Assembly: GCA_014058105.1 (NCBI GenBank)
Contig: JACGCM010001511.1
Span: 2,480,001-2,544,000 of the forward strand
DNA: 64,000 bases
DNA from: Kingdonia uniflora
Taxonomy: Eukaryota > Streptophyta > Magnoliopsida > Ranunculales > Circaeasteraceae
Direction: 5' to 3'
Each line of letters opens with the position of its first letter. The stretch's first letter is position 1. This document shows positions 23,568-36,760 of this stretch, one piece after another. The translations under genes were made by a program, and so were the position numbers. The notes beneath the pieces are model-generated. The model saw only the letters and a program-made list of their open reading frames with translations, was not told the DNA's origin and ran no database searches.

Positions 23568-24429
23568 ACAAAGGCAAAATCAACATGCAAAATTGGAAAA
23601 CGAAAAGAAAAATCTACCAACTTTAGAAATCCCTAAAGGTCACCTTCCTCCCATGGGAAGACATAGCCATTCTGCAAGCTACTTCTAGAAATGAAGACCT
23701 TGGAGAAGAAACAAAATATTCTCAATCGTTTTTGTCACTGGAATTCTTAAATGGCATATCTAATATATTGGATATGACACTTCCAAAAGTTCTATAACAT
23801 TAGGTCAAAGTTAGAATTTTTGCATCATGTACCATCCATCCCGCATCCATACTGTCTGGCACATTTTCTCCAGACATACCTCACTTAAAATTCTACCAAC
23901 ATAATCCCTTCCCTCCCCTTCCCTTTTTTGAAGGTTGGTCTCTTCCTTTTTCCAGAATCTAGACCCCTGGTCACTTGGATTCTCCAATATGGGATATAGA
24001 ATCGTCAAGTTTCAAAACATAAAGCCTTAACGTCTACCATCCATCTCTAGTAATACATTTTTCTCCAGACAAACATCCCTAGCAATCGTATCCATACACC
24101 CCAAGAAGGATATGCAACATTGAACAGCATTTCCCTGTAGCCTATTCTCCTAAAGAATGTTTAGAAAAAACTTATAGAAAAAGAGAAAGATTATTAAACA
24201 CAGTATTCTCTTTGGGGGATTTATGAAAAATCAAACATTGAAAATACCTTAACTTAAGTTACATCATCTCATTATTCATTTGAACTATCCCAAAATAATA
24301 AAATGTAGTAGCAAACAGCAGCACACTTATAGATAAGTATGTAGAAAGGCTTGAATATTTAGGTAGTAAATATGTGGAGCTACTATCTATCCATTGTAAC
24401 AAAAACTGATACATAGACTAAAGAATAGG
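23568..24429. other. Unassigned intergenic sequence
   Basis: No gene, LTR or repeat is recognised. Two similar phrases, accatccatc followed by tctccagaca, occur near 23829-23874 and 24039-24069; this may be an old duplication. Reading frames here are short. Confidence 0.4.
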
Positions 24430-24892
24430 ATCCCAGTTCATACTTTCAATGGTTTGGCAAATCACCTTAGTAGTATTGGGGAAATTGCTCTATATACTGT
24501 TTGTGAAGGTATTAAAGCAACTACAAGCCTATGTATCAAGAGAAATGAAGTAATGATAGACTCTTGTTATGCCCAAAACATAACAAATAAAATATGGAAA
24601 CCTCCCTGGCATTGCATCCATAATTTCATAATTGCTCAGAAGATGAAAGATGAAGCGGAAAACTTTATTTGCTCATTTTTTATAATGAGGGGAACAAAGC
24701 TGCCCATCACATAGCTGCTGAAATTAGGATTTAAGTTGTAATCTAAAGAAAATTTGTATAGCTGATATACAATGTAAATACCCTAGGCTGCTTTAGGTTT
24801 TGATTGGTAATGAAATCTGGTGAGGGTCTGCCTAACCCTAGCTTTCTCTTCAAAAAAGAAAAGAAATAGAAAAAAAGAAAAAGAAAGAAACA
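24430..24892 (+). pseudogene. 5'-truncated LINE (L1-like) 3' end with RNase H domain
   Basis: The frame 24454-24714 reads GEIALYTVCEGIKATTSLCI, then EVMIDSCYAQNITNKIWKPP, KMKDEAENFICSFF. After a frameshift at about 24683 it continues NEGNKAAHHIAAEIRI and a stop (24737). Alternation of an acidic catalytic residue in VMIDS with a final EGNKAAH box is the layout of the plant LINE RNase H (RVT_3) domain. The stop is followed by a short 3' UTR and an A-rich tail (24847-24892), as expected for a retroposed LINE end. A single-domain RVT_3 relic is the alternative. Confidence 0.7.
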
Positions 24893-25743
24893 TACAAAGG
24901 TGCCAAGCCATCACAAGCTAGTTTCATCTGAAGATATTCACCCCCTTTGCTTTTCGGAATTGTAGATACCCTTCCACTCAAATCAAATTCTCATAAGAAA
25001 CCCATTTAAGCTATTTTCATTGTAAATATAAAAAAAAACTCAATAAACCAATAGATGCAATTACAGACTAGGAAATTATATGCTAAAACCATCAATTATA
25101 CATATCTTGAAGTACCCATAAACTGCGGATTAAATATCCTCCTCAGATACTAAAGTTAATAACCCCACCGTAGATACATGTATTATCTCAATTCTCAACT
25201 GGGTATTTTAATTCCAAAACTAAGAAAATCCCGAAAACTAGTTCTTCCCATAACTTCAAGTATGAATATTTATCAAAACTTTAATCACAGGTACATGTCA
25301 AAATAATAAAAAATTGTTCTTTTCTTCTGTTCATTGAAGTTGAAACTAATGCCATAATCTTGGCTCAATTGACCCAATGCCATAAATCCCAAAAATCAAA
25401 ATTATAACCTTACCCACTCAATTCCAAATTGACCTAATCATATACAACTACAAACAATCGTAATAAACAGTAAAATCAAAGTTAAAAAAACCAATGGAGG
25501 AGACGCGAGAGAGATATATATCGAGTTTTGCGTAGGTTCTCAAGTATCCTCCCCGAGAAAAGTATTTTAGGGTATAGGTAGGGGACAAATTAATTCCTTG
25601 TCCTAGTTTATTCAAGGGACGGGATTGACTCTTTAGTTATGGGTAATATAATCTATACAATTTGAACTTTCCTTGAGTAACACGTCGTGTGATGAATGCT
25701 TAGACCTCACCTCATATGCTGAGTTTTTTTTCTTTCTTAATAT
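24893..25743. other. Unassigned AT-rich intergenic sequence
   Basis: No coding similarity or repeats recognised. It ends at the AGATT target site of copy E (25744-25748). Confidence 0.4.
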
Positions 25744-25748
25744 AGATT

Positions 25749-25809
25749 TTTCAGGAATCAATCTAATAGCAAGCAATCACACATACCCACATATAATAGA
25801 TAAGATATA

Positions 25810-25867
<58 letters not shown>

Positions 25868-26045
25868 CGCGAGCTTCTTTATTATGATCAAAACCTTACG
25901 TTGCAGCTAGGAAAACCCGAGCTATATATATAGAAGTTTCCCTTTCTAAAACTGTCTCTAAAAAGCCCTAAACTTGTCGGTTAAGTTAGGAAGTGAGGAC
26001 ATCTCAACCCGGTTCGGGCTCCACCTAGCCTAATCTTTCCTAACA
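25749..26045 (-). repeat. 3' LTR of copy E
   Basis: Minus-strand start TGTTAGGAAAGATTAGG at 26045. Matches 44658-44901. Longer than its partner because of the TA/GA microsatellite inside. Confidence 0.85.
25807..25868. repeat. (TA)n(GA)n compound microsatellite in LTR
   Basis: A run of about 20 TA dinucleotides followed by about 10 GA. The 5' LTR has only the GA run (about 44718-44738), so the TA run grew after insertion. Confidence 0.9.
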
Positions 26046-26344
26046 CTCCCGATTGGAGTGTTCCATACCAAGACGACTTGCCTCGTCAAAACTTCCACTT
26101 AGAAAAACCCCCTTGGGAAAAAAAACTATGCAAGGAAAGAGTACAATCATATGCATTGTATAGGTTGTGAATGCATATACATTGCCTCATCAAAACCTCT
26201 AGTAAGTAAAACCCCTAGGGACCAAAAACTATACTATCAAGGAAAAGAGTATAACAAGCATGTGTGTGGTCAGGATGTGATTACTCCCCCTGATGTCGAT
26301 CTCCTTGAGATAATAATTGATGTAAACTTCACATGCTGATTTCA
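26046..26344 (-). other. Copy E 3' untranslated region with a two-unit repeat and polypurine site
   Basis: Two diverged copies of a roughly 95-bp unit (ttgcctcgtcaaaacttcc at 26080 and ttgcctcatcaaaacctc at 26182). Polypurine site ATCAGGGGGAG on the minus strand at about 26285-26296. No coding sequence. Confidence 0.6.
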
Positions 26345-28000
26345 TGTACCAGCTTCTTAAATGTAAGAGGTATAAAGGCTTTAATGAATAGGTCTGCTAA
26401 GTTATCTTCTTAACGAACTTGAACGATTTCAATCTCATTCTGCTTTTGTAACTCATGTATGTGGAAGAATTTAGGTAAAATGTGCTTCGTCCTATCGCCC
26501 TTGATAAATCCTCCTCGGACTTGAATGATACAAGCCGCGTTATCTTCACAAATAGTTGTAGGTTTATCTTGGATATAACTTAAATCATAACTTTCGTTGA
26601 AATGATTAACCATGGAGTACAACCAAAAATATTATCTGCCAGCTTTATGAAGTGCAAGATTCTCTACATGGATCGAGGATGTAGCAACCATCGTTTGCTT
26701 CATCAATCTCTATGAAATCCTTATATCATCATACAAAAGCACAAATTCTAACTGTGATCCCCTCTATGTGGATCTGGCAAATATCCTGTATCGGCATACC
26801 CTATAATTTTATGTTTACCATTTTTCGAGTAGAACAAACCCCAGTCTTTTGTGTTGATCAAATATCACAGAACGTGCATGATCCCATCCTAGTGCCTTTG
26901 GGTAGGTACAGAACTCTAGCGAGCCAAACAGTTTATTACGAATGTCATGTCTGGTCAAGTACACCCTGGTAAGTATAACAAAATACCAATAGCTCCTAAA
27001 TGTGGCACCTCAAGACCTAAGAGTTTCTTCCCCTCATCTAGAGGACAGAAGATGTCATTGTTCACGTCTAGTAAATGGATAATAATAGGCATTTTGGCAC
27101 TGTGTGTCGCATCCATACCAAAATGTTTAATGATTCTTTCGGCGCTTTGTGGATGAGTATTCCACTTTCAAAGTGTTTGATCTGCAAATCGAGACAAAAC
27201 TTGGTTTTCCCAAGGTCTTTCATTTCAAAATCCTTCCTAAGATATTTAGCGGCTCTCGCAATCTCCCCCGGAGTTCCAATGATATTCAAATCATTTACGT
27301 ATACTACAAAGATAGCAAAACTAGTATTTATTTTCTTAATAAAAATGCATGGACATAGCCTTAAAATATTCAGTCAACCTGTTGGGCCACATAAGCATTA
27401 ACTGTTTCAATCCATACAGTGACTTATCCAAATTTATTACTTAAGTACCCCGTGTACTGGGTTGTGATGCTTCAGGAAGCTTAAACCCCTCGAGTAGATT
27501 TATGCAGATATCCATATCTAATTTCCCAAATAGATATGTGGTAACCACATCCATAAACGCATGTCTAGCTCATTCTCAATGACTGACTGACTGTTCAAGT
27601 ACCGAAATGTTATAGCGTAAATGACCGAGGAGTAGGTTTGATTATAATCGATGTCAGGTCTTTGGGTAAATCCCTGGGCAAGTTTTCTTACCTTGTACTT
27701 AATAATATTTTGGTGTTTATTACGTTTTCGTATGAATACCATTTATAACTGACAGGCTTGATGACATCATGAATATGGGTTATTGGTCCAAATACCTCAA
27801 GTTTAGCTAGCAAACTGAGCTCTGAATTAATCACATACTCCCACTCTGGCCAATCAATATTATTTATACATTTATCTATAGTGAGTAGTTCTGGATCCTC
27901 CTTCTCGATGGTGAGCGCAGCGACAAAGGTGAATATGTTGTCGACAACTACTTCTGAGCGATCCCACATGGTACTATTACTGATAAAGTTAATTGACATC
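26345..28000 (-). pseudogene. Reverse transcriptase and RNase H of copy E
   Basis: Minus strand from 28000: IDWPEWEYVINSELSLLAKL, FGPITHIHDVIKPVSYKW, then KLAQGFTQRPDIDYNQTYS (27680-27620). The catalytic box reads YVND at about 27305-27290, with Asn replacing the first Asp. Next NIIGTPGEIARAAKYL and FEMKDLGKTKFCLDLQI (27285-27185). The end is copia RNase H: PTTICEDNAACIIQVRGGF and KGDRTKHILPKFFHIHELQK (26570-26440). Pieces lie in shifted frames. Inactive. Confidence 0.85.
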
Positions 28001-29254
28001 TTTCGATTATCATGTACATGTTCCCCAACGGGTTTGTCATGTAATGGATGATTCCATCCCCGATGAACCGACTACACCATTAGTTATTTATTTTTACGTA
28101 CGCTCTTTTTTTACCCTCGGATCAGCGTTCCTCTTTACAACAAGGCGTCCTCTCATGGTGCAAGGTTTAGATTCATTTGAAAGGCACACACTAGTTCCCT
28201 AAATATCTAGTTGTGTAGGTGCATTACTTGCAGGAACATATACCATGGTTACCTTTGCAACATCGTTAAATGCATATGAAAATTCATTGGCGATCTATTA
28301 TAAGTGTGGAATCTGTTGTACTTTCTTGTCACCCTGGTTTGTTATAGGATTTCAATGAGACAATGATGGTATTTTCTAATTAATCTTAGATATATCCTCA
28401 GCATTGGCTGTCATAATATCTTCCCCCAATACTGGGAATATCGTCTCATCAAAGTGATAATCTGTAAATTACGCGGTAAATACGTCACCAGTCGTGGGTT
28501 CCAAATATCGAATGATAGATGGTGAATCATAACCCACGTAAATACCTAGCCAACGTTGGGGTCCCATTTTCGTACGTTATTGCAGTGCGACCGACACTTG
28601 TACGGAACATTCAAATGTTCGCAGATGAACAATACTAGGTTCGGTCTCAGTTACTACCTACTTTCAGGAATATCAATTATCTACTGTCGAATAAATTCTA
28701 ATCAGTGCGGCAGCATGCAAAATTGCATGACCCCATGTAGTTACTAGAAATTAAGATGGTAATAACAGTGGTCTAGCAATTAACTGTAATCATTTGATTA
28801 GATTCTCTGTCATCCCATTATGGGCATGAACACAGGGTACAAGATGCTCGCCATCTATCCTATTAATAATATAATAATCAACAAAAGCCTTTTAGGTAAA
28901 CTCGTCAGCACCATAAAATTTCATAGGTTTGATCGTGTGTTCTGGGAAATGCGCCTGCAATCGTATAATCTAAGTAAATAAATGTAGAAATGTTATATTC
29001 TTAAACAATAATTGGTAAAACATCTTACCATCTCGAAGATATATCAATTAAGACCATATAGTATTTAAATGGACCACTATGTGGATGGATAAGTTGACAT
29101 ATATCTTCATGAATATATTGGAGAAAGGCTGAAGATTCTAACTCCACCTTGGTCTTACTAGGTTGGACAATAAGCTTTCTCTAAGAGCAGGTGTTACACG
29201 GTCAATCTTGTAGTACTCAGATCTTCTCTCCTATTAATAAATGTCCAGAGGTAT
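28001..29254 (-). pseudogene. Integrase core and C-terminus of copy E
   Basis: Minus strand: ESSAFLQYIHEDICQLIHPH then SGPFKYYMVLIDISSRW (29145-29035) is the start of the copia integrase core. Degenerate sequence continues to 28000 with PAAL-type C-terminal text. The zinc-binding start is on the other side of copy D at 39618. Many stops. Confidence 0.75.
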
Positions 29255-29828
29255 TGAAGGGGTCCAATCTCGTAAAGGGGAGATTAAACACATATACCAC
29301 TGAGTTAATACTTGCCCAGGGGTTCTAAGAAGCATATTTATTAAAAATATAGAAAGCTTCTAGTAGACATACTTGTGTGGAGTCCTATTCCTCTACGACC
29401 TCTAGTGAGGATTTTTAAGATAAAATTATAAAAATGGATGAGATTATAAATAATGATTTGAGTGAACTGAATCTTCAAGCTCTAGAAGGTGTTCGAAGGT
29501 TGTCATAGCTTTTTAAGGGTGTGTATGGGGGGAAATCTCTCAACCTCTCTATGGTAGCTTTCCTTTCCTATTTATAGAATATAGGAAAAGTGATGTTACC
29601 ATAAAGACGCTAAATTACAAGTATATCCTTCTTTATACTTGCCTTGTACTGAATTCAGTTATGCCAGAGTTGCCTGCTGAGCTGGATTAAAGCAGTGGTC
29701 AAAACTTTAACAGACTCGGGGGTAGGTTACTATATTTATAATAGGTTTGTAAGTACAATAGGCTTCGAGTTGATCACGAGTCTTCGAGTATCTAGTCTAC
29801 CCACGAAAGCTGCAAATAGGCTACTATA
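29255..29828 (-). repeat. 3' LTR of copy D
   Basis: 574 bp, matching copy C LTR 22958-23567. Minus-strand start TATAGTAGCC (mutated TG) at 29828, preceded by polypurine tract cagagggggcaaa (29830-29842). Confidence 0.85.
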
Positions 29829-30080
29829 TTTGCCCCCTCTGAGTTGAGACCTTAAAAAAGATTGAGTATCCACCATTCGAGGGTTCCAGCTAAGAAGTTG
29901 TTTACATGGGAATTTGGAAGTTTGACTGCTATCAATGCGTCAGTTACCGAGATCATCAATGAATAATTATGTTGATTACGATTTTAGCATCATAGTGAGG
30001 GGGAGTAAATTGCCTTTAACTCATTCATATTCTCTACTCAATTCCTTTCTTTAATGCCTTTCTTCCCTTCGTTAAGAAAA

Positions 30081-32480
30081 GTTAAGACCCGTTCACAAAA
30101 CCAACAAGAATAGTGGGAGGCTCGGGCAGCTGCCAAGGTGGTGGAGTTGACAAAAAAAATACTTCAGCCGCATGGGCTTGAAGGCATAGCTTCTAGAGCT
30201 TGTCGACCTCCAAATAAGTAAGCTGACGAGCATGGAGTGAGACGAGGCAGAGGAGGTTGAGTTCTGGTGAGTGATATCTCAACAATATCTCCTGATTGCT
30301 ACGGAAAGGGCTAGTACGTTAAGAGAGCTGGCAGAGCGAGCGGTAGAGGCAGAAGATGGTGTTGTGGGTAGTAACAGTTCAGGGAATTCAAAGATTTTCC
30401 CTGTCTGCAGCTGAAGTATTGTGTCCTTCATTTTCTTTTTGTTGTCTGTTTATTGTTGTTGTTATTATTGTTTACTATTTGTTTTGGAAATCGAATAACA
30501 AAACTTTTGCTTTATCTTAGTTATTTGCGAAGATCTTTTTATATATTTTCGAAGCATATGAATGGAATGCTGTAAAAGATGGACGAAGGAAAAGACTTAG
30601 AAAACATAAATGATAGGAATCTCTAACCTTCGATGGTTATGGAGGGAGGTCGAATGGAAAGATGTAATACAGGCAAAGAATGATAAGATTCTTGTAAGTT
30701 CAAAAGAAAAGGCATAACACGAATCACAATGATGAGATTCTGTAAGCTTTGAGTGTTGTGAAAGTAAGTTGAAATGAAAGTATGTGACACGACTCAAAAT
30801 GATCAAATTATGTGGCCTTTGAATGGGATTATAGTATGGTCGACTATTATGGTTGTGTGTGTTGCGTAGACTCCCGAGGTCATTAATATTTTTGAGGTCG
30901 ACACATTCATTGATTTGACCATCGCAAGCTGTATTCCTTACTTGTGAGACCCTGCATGATTGAATAGAATGCAGAGCTAGGTGTACTAGTCATTTCATAT
31001 CTCATTTAGGGTATGATAACGGTTGGTGTGAAAATAACGTGTATGATCCTTTATTTTAAGACATCAAATTACAACACTTACGTGGGGATACCAATGACGT
31101 TTTTATTTAAGACCTAGAGAAAGAGGCTTGAATTAATCAAGAATTGGATGTAGATTATGTATACGAGAGTTTATGTTTTACTTGAATTAAAGAGTTTGAA
31201 GAGGAAATTGAGGCACAAAGCTAGGAAAATAAGGTGGTCAAAGCTATTAGAGAAGCGGGAAAATATACTAAGGGATGGTTTGCTAAAATTATTAAGGGAA
31301 GGTAGAGAGGTAAGAGAGCGTGGGGTTAGTGGGGATAATAATGGTAGTTGTGAAAGCCGAAACAGTTTGAGATTTATTTATTTAAGAGGAGAGAGAGTAA
31401 GAGTGAGACAAACATTTTTACTCAACTCTTAAATTTCATCTAAAGGAGAGAAGAAAAACTCTGTAATTCATGTTTAAATCGTTGTTGTTGCCGAAGACCT
31501 CCTGATAGCGTTAGTGCAAGGTATGTCCTCCCTCCCTTTGTTCTCTACTTGGTCTTTGTTTTCTTTTTTCTTTTGTTTTTTGTATTTGAATCATGGTAAT
31601 CTAGATTAGGAAAAACTTATTGTCTTTAATTATTAGTGAGTTTGGCAAAGATGGTTAGTTTTGGACATTGTAGAGCAGAGGAGGGTCTGACTAAGCCAAT
31701 GATTTTGGTGCACACCTATCAAATGTGGCCTTCGGGTGGTTGTTTTGGTAAGTTTTTCATTTGGTTTAGGCATTTGATCAGGTGTGACTCCGCCGAGTCC
31801 AATTTGGGGTATGGGTGACAAAGACTTTATATATTACCAGTTGTTGGTATAGTAGGGTTAATGAGGGGTTTTAACTTGAAGATATCAAGCTAACCTGTTC
31901 CCTCTTCTTTTGTACAGTATTGAATGCATACCCGTGAAGCTTCGAGGATATGGCTAGTAGATGAAGTTGAAGATTTATTGAATAGGCCAAGTACTTCCAG
32001 TTGAGAGGAGAAGAGTGATGGTGACATGGAGGAGTTGCATATTGTTGATGTTACAACTCTAGCAGTTACTGAGCCCGACATCAAATCTACGATACAAAGG
32101 TGGAAAAGGGTGTGGGTGGTTGGAGAGAGTGACAAAGAGGAGGGTGATGATGAAGTAAGTGGGAATAACCCAGTAGAGGACGAAGGAGAAGGTGAAGATA
32201 AAGAAGATGAGGAGGGAGATAAAGAGAACGAAGTTAATGGGTAAGGGGAAGATGGCAAAGATACCGAGGATGAAGGTATTAGGTTTTAAGACATCATGCA
32301 GAGAAGGTGTTGGAGCTTGAGGGTAAGTTGAGGGATAATCATACGAGGTTCTAAGCAGACTTCGAACATAAGTGCCTTGTGACCACGTCGCTGAAGTAGT
32401 TCATAAATGAACTGGGCAACGATCTGGATACCTCTAGCGATTTGCACCTAACCCTCTATTGAGTCTCAAGGTGGAGGATG
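30081..32480 (+). pseudogene. Antisense ORF of copy D (internally deleted)
   Basis: First block from 30081: KVKTRSQNQQE, matching the KTRS start in A and the VRTRSQRHQ start in F. A first intron ends at acceptor cag 31915-31917, after the conserved tract tcaagctaacctgttccctc. The next block (31918-32250) encodes a leader and acidic linker EDEGEGEDKEDEEGDKENE. The central domain with the DNFYE motif is missing. The end (32305-32440) resembles the copy A coiled coil: KVLELEGKLRDNHTRF and FINELGNDLDTS. Function unknown. Confidence 0.65.
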
Positions 32481-32814
32481 CGAGCTAGAACCCAGAGATG
32501 ATACAGAGTCCTTTGGTGGTGGAGCTGACTGTCGAGTATCAGGTTACTGTTCCCAATACTGGTTTGTGCTAAAGTACTAATGTATCCGTGCCCAATGAGG
32601 TGGATCGAACTAATCTCCTCGTGCAATAAGTTGTAGCTTTTGTATTTATAATTGATAGTATTATCATATATTTTACTTTGTAATTGATAATACTTTCCTG
32701 CTTATGCTTCGTGTTTGTAACACGACTTGTCATTCTATAATGGTTGTCTACTTTAGTTTCGTCTATCTGAATATGTATCGGTTGAAGTAAAAAGTTGTCT
32801 TGATCATAGCTGTT

Positions 32815-33670
32815 GATTTATATCGAGGTTACCCCCAAGTATCCAAATACATTGGAGTAAACGTAGTCGAGGCCAAAGGTGGTCGGCTCCAAGGCCACTT
32901 GGGTTTGTCCAAATTAAGCAACTTTAAAGAACTTCAAGGATGCCCCCAAGTATTAGTCGTGCCGAAAGGTTACCATCATACTTATGTCTAGAAGTTCATA
33001 AGGCTTCAAGATCGCTCCCAGGTATTTCTAGCTGTGGGTTTGAGCCTAAACAAAGCCAAATTAAGTAGGCCCCAAAGTAGCCTCCAAGTGTTTAATCTTT
33101 CGATTATTCATGCCACTTGGGTTTGCCCAAATTAATAAACTTTGAGATCGCTCCCAAGTATCAGTCGGGTCGAAGGGTTGACTTGATACTTAGGCTTTCC
33201 CAAATTAAGAAGTTCATATGGCTTTAAGGTCGCCTAGGGTATTTTTATCCGTGTATTTGAACCTAAACAGAACCAAATGTGGCCGGCTCTCAAGTCGCCC
33301 CCAAGTGTTTAATATTTTAATTATTCATGCCGCTTGGGTTTACCCAAATCAAGGAACTTTAAAAAACTTTGAGGTCGCCCCGCAAGTATTTGTCGTGTTA
33401 AAGGGTTGACGTGATACTTTGGTTTGCCCAAATTAAGAAGTTCATGAGGCTTCGAGCTCGCCCAGGGTATTTCTAGCCGCGGGTTTGAATCTAAACAAAA
33501 TTAAACATGGTCGGCTCTGAAGTCGCCCCTAAATGTTTAATCTTTTGATTATTCATGTCACTTGGGTTTACCCAAATCAAGGAACTTTAAAAAACTTCGA
33601 GGTCGGCCCCAAGTATTAGTCGAGTTGAAGGTATGACGTGATACTTAGGTTTGCCCGAATCAAAAACTTT
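32815..33670. repeat. Tandem hairpin-repeat array of copy D with three-part higher order
   Basis: About 11 units of 65-85 bp. Three unit types recur in order: cccaagtat(c/t)agtcg, cagggtatttctagccg-like, and ccaagtgtttaatctttt-like, giving a higher-order period of about 230 bp (starts near 32937, 33143, 33371, 33600). Units of the first type hold the inverted pair AAGTATCA/TGATACTT. Same position as the arrays in A and F. Confidence 0.75.
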
Positions 33671-34940
33671 ATGAGGATTAACTGCAATGTATGAAACACA
33701 TAGAATGAAAATGGCACAAGAATGTACAATTTTAGTAATGCAAAATTTTGTGTTATAAACATATAAAGTGGTTACTCCGTTCTTTTATTATAGCGGGATA
33801 ACTGTATCGTGCTCCAGGGGTTCGACAGAGGTTCTTTACCTTCAGTCATTAGATAATAAAACCCCTTGTCAATTTTCTCATAGACAACATATGCTCATTC
33901 CTAAAATTCGGCCAGTTTCCCGGCATTACGGGGTATTGATAATGAAGTGACTCTTCGAAGGACCAAGTCTTCAATTATAAAAGATCTGGGATAAACCATT
34001 TTGTTATATAACTTTATCAGTGAGTTGTGGTATCGAATAAGGTTAGCAAGGGCTTTATCCCGTGTTTCGTCTATCCAAATCATGTTACAACTGAGTTGGA
34101 ACTCTCTTTTGTCATCTAGGATATTCAGGTCCCTTGTGGGGACTTTAAATTATGTTGGAAGAACTGCATCTATTCCATATATGAGGAGGAAAGGAGTACA
34201 ACCCGTAGACTTTCTTAGTATCGTGCAATAGGCTCATAGAACATGTTATAACTCTTGTACCCATTGTCCCTTCTTATTATCGGCACGCTTCTTAAGGCCA
34301 TCAACTATGGCTTTGCTTATAGCATCAGCATGACCATTGCCTTGTGGGTATTAAGGTGTGGAGGGACATAGAATAATGTGATACTTCTACAAGAATGTTC
34401 TGACCTTATTTTTAATGAATTGTGCACCGTTCTGCATAATGGCATTATTTCAACCAATTTTGTAAAATAATCTATGGCGACAAGGATGTGTTCTCTTTTA
34501 CCCAAAGCTTTGGGAAAGGGACCGATTAGATCGATTGCCTATCGTTTAAATGGCTAGGAGGCTTGGCTACATTGGAGATCTAGTAAAGAGCTCTTGATAT
34601 CATGTATGTATGTCTAGCACTTATCACAATACTTTGCGTAGTCTTTGACTTATTTTTTCATATTCGGATAGAAGAGTCCTTCTGTGACTGCACATAACAC
34701 CATAGATCGTCCCATAGTATATAAGCTGCAGTTACCTTTATGTAACTCTTTAATGATGGTGCCTGCTTCTTGCTGGGATATACATTTGAGGTATACCCCA
34801 TTTGGTGTCCTCCGGTGTAGTTTGTCTTTGAGTATTGACTACATTTGGCAGCTTTCCAACAAAGATCGTTTACCCTTAGGGTCTAATGGTAGGATATTTT
34901 AGCCTTTGAGTATTAAATACCTTTGGGCATTTAGGTCTGC
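33671..34940 (-). pseudogene. Integrase of copy D
   Basis: Minus strand: zinc-binding region near 34800-34680, catalytic core GKREHILVAIDYFTKLVEIM (34505-34445), then RCDN-like and PQGNGHAD-like text (34360-34320). C-terminal part: ARALANLIRYHNSLIKLYNK-like sequence (34060-33990). Broken by shifts. This copy keeps the integrase start that copy A lost. Confidence 0.75.
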
Positions 34941-36760
34941 CAATCTTTGGGGTCACTCCTCTCGTCCGCCAGTATCGATGGTATTGATTACCAGTCTGTT
35001 GATACTTGGGCGTTCGAGTACCTCGATGTCGAATTTATGAATTTAGATTAGCCTAATATTACAGCTCTGTATATGAGAGCATCGACATGTCTACTTTCAC
35101 CTCGCGGATAATGCGTTACCGACGATTGTTCTGGGAAGTGATCCATGTATTAACAGACTAGTTCGGCGTATTCGACCATTCGACAATTTGCCTGATTCTC
35201 TCAAGTATAGTGTCGTTGGACCAGCTGTAAATCTATAAAAATGACCAACTTGGGGATGCCCAACTCGAGGGCCATGTCCAAACCGTGAATTAAAGCTTCA
35301 TACTCGGCTTCATTATTGATACATTTGAAGTTTAACTTGATGCATGTCTTTTCCGAGTCGATCATTGAAAGATGTAAACTAGGACAATGCCGATGCCATA
35401 ACCATTCGGGCTAGTAGAGCCATCAGTGAATAGTCACTAACCTATTTTTGGATTCCATGGGTCAGATTGTGCGGTTTACTCTTTTAAGATTTCATCTTCG
35501 TGATATTTTCAGCAACGTCGTCTACCGGAAATTCTGCTAGGAAGCCGATGACTGCTTGAACTTTTTTAAATATTTTCTTCTCGAATATGATATCGTGCTC
35601 CCCAAGGTAGACAGGCCATTGATGTACCCATCTGGATTTTTCTTTCTTAGCTAGGACTTCTCTAAGGGGGGTAGCCTGTGATTACCCTCATAATATGTAC
35701 CTTGAAGTATGGTTTAAACTTTCTCGATGTGTAGACGAGGTTGAGTAGAAGATTTTTGAGTTTGGTATATCTGGTTTTGGCCGAGGTTAGGGTTTTGTTG
35801 ATAAAGTATGCTGATTTTTTGATTCCTTCGTCTATACAAATGAGAACTAAGCTTAAGGATTCATCTGTGACTATGAGGTTGAGTAAAAGTTGTTCACCTT
35901 CAACTGGAGTTCTAATTATTGGAGGATGACCAAGGTAAGTTTTGATTTCCTGGAAGGCTTGCTCACATTCTATTTCCCATTATATCTCGGGGGTTTTCTT
36001 CTTGGCTTTATGGGCGCCTTAATCGTGGAGGAAAGAAAATAACCATTTGCACTTGTTCAATAATTTTAAAATGAAGCGGTTGAGAGCGACTATTTTGCCA
36101 GCGACATTCTAGAATATGGCATGTCGATTAAGGCTCAGACTTAGGTAGGATCGATCTCGATACCTCTCTAGCTGATGAGGTGGCCGAGGAATTTTCCTAA
36201 ACAAACACCAAACTGGCATTTGTCGGGGTTTAGTTTCATTTTATTTTATCGATGGATAGAAAATATGTCTTGCATGCGGGTGTTTTTGTTTAGGCTCTTG
36301 CAAAGCTTTTTGTCAATATATACTTCGACTGACTTTCCCAACAGTGGCTTGAACATGCTTGTATCAAGTCGTTGGTAGGTCGTGCCTGTATTCTTGAGCC
36401 CAAAGGGTATAATATTGAAATAATACAGGACTTGTTATGTGATGAATACTATTTTACTTTGATCATCGGGCAGAAGGGGTACTTGGTTGTAACCTGAAGT
36501 GGCATCTATCATAAAGAGGCGTTCGTGCTCGGTAGTTGCATCTAAGAGCACTATCATGATTAAGAAGGGGAAACTATCCTTCGGGGTATGTTTGTTAAGG
36601 TCGATGAAGTCAACATAGACTCAAATATTGCCATTCTTCTTGGACACTGCTACGATATTTAAGATCCAATTAGCATATTTAACCTTGTCTGAAGCCTGCG
36701 GCTAGAACCTTATCAACTTCAAGATTAACCGCGTCTCGAATCTATGGGGCTAAGGTTCAT
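34941..36760 (-). pseudogene. Reverse transcriptase and RNase H of copy D
   Basis: Minus strand: reverse transcriptase from about 36750 with a VAVSKKNGNI-like block, then KTGFITEQVL-type sequence and SVEVYIDKKLCK at about 36330-36295, where the YxDD box reads YIDK. RNase H: NEAEYEALIHGLDMAL-like (35315-35270) and a DSQLVVNQV-like region near 35200. The loss of an active-site aspartate and many stops make it inactive. Confidence 0.75.
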
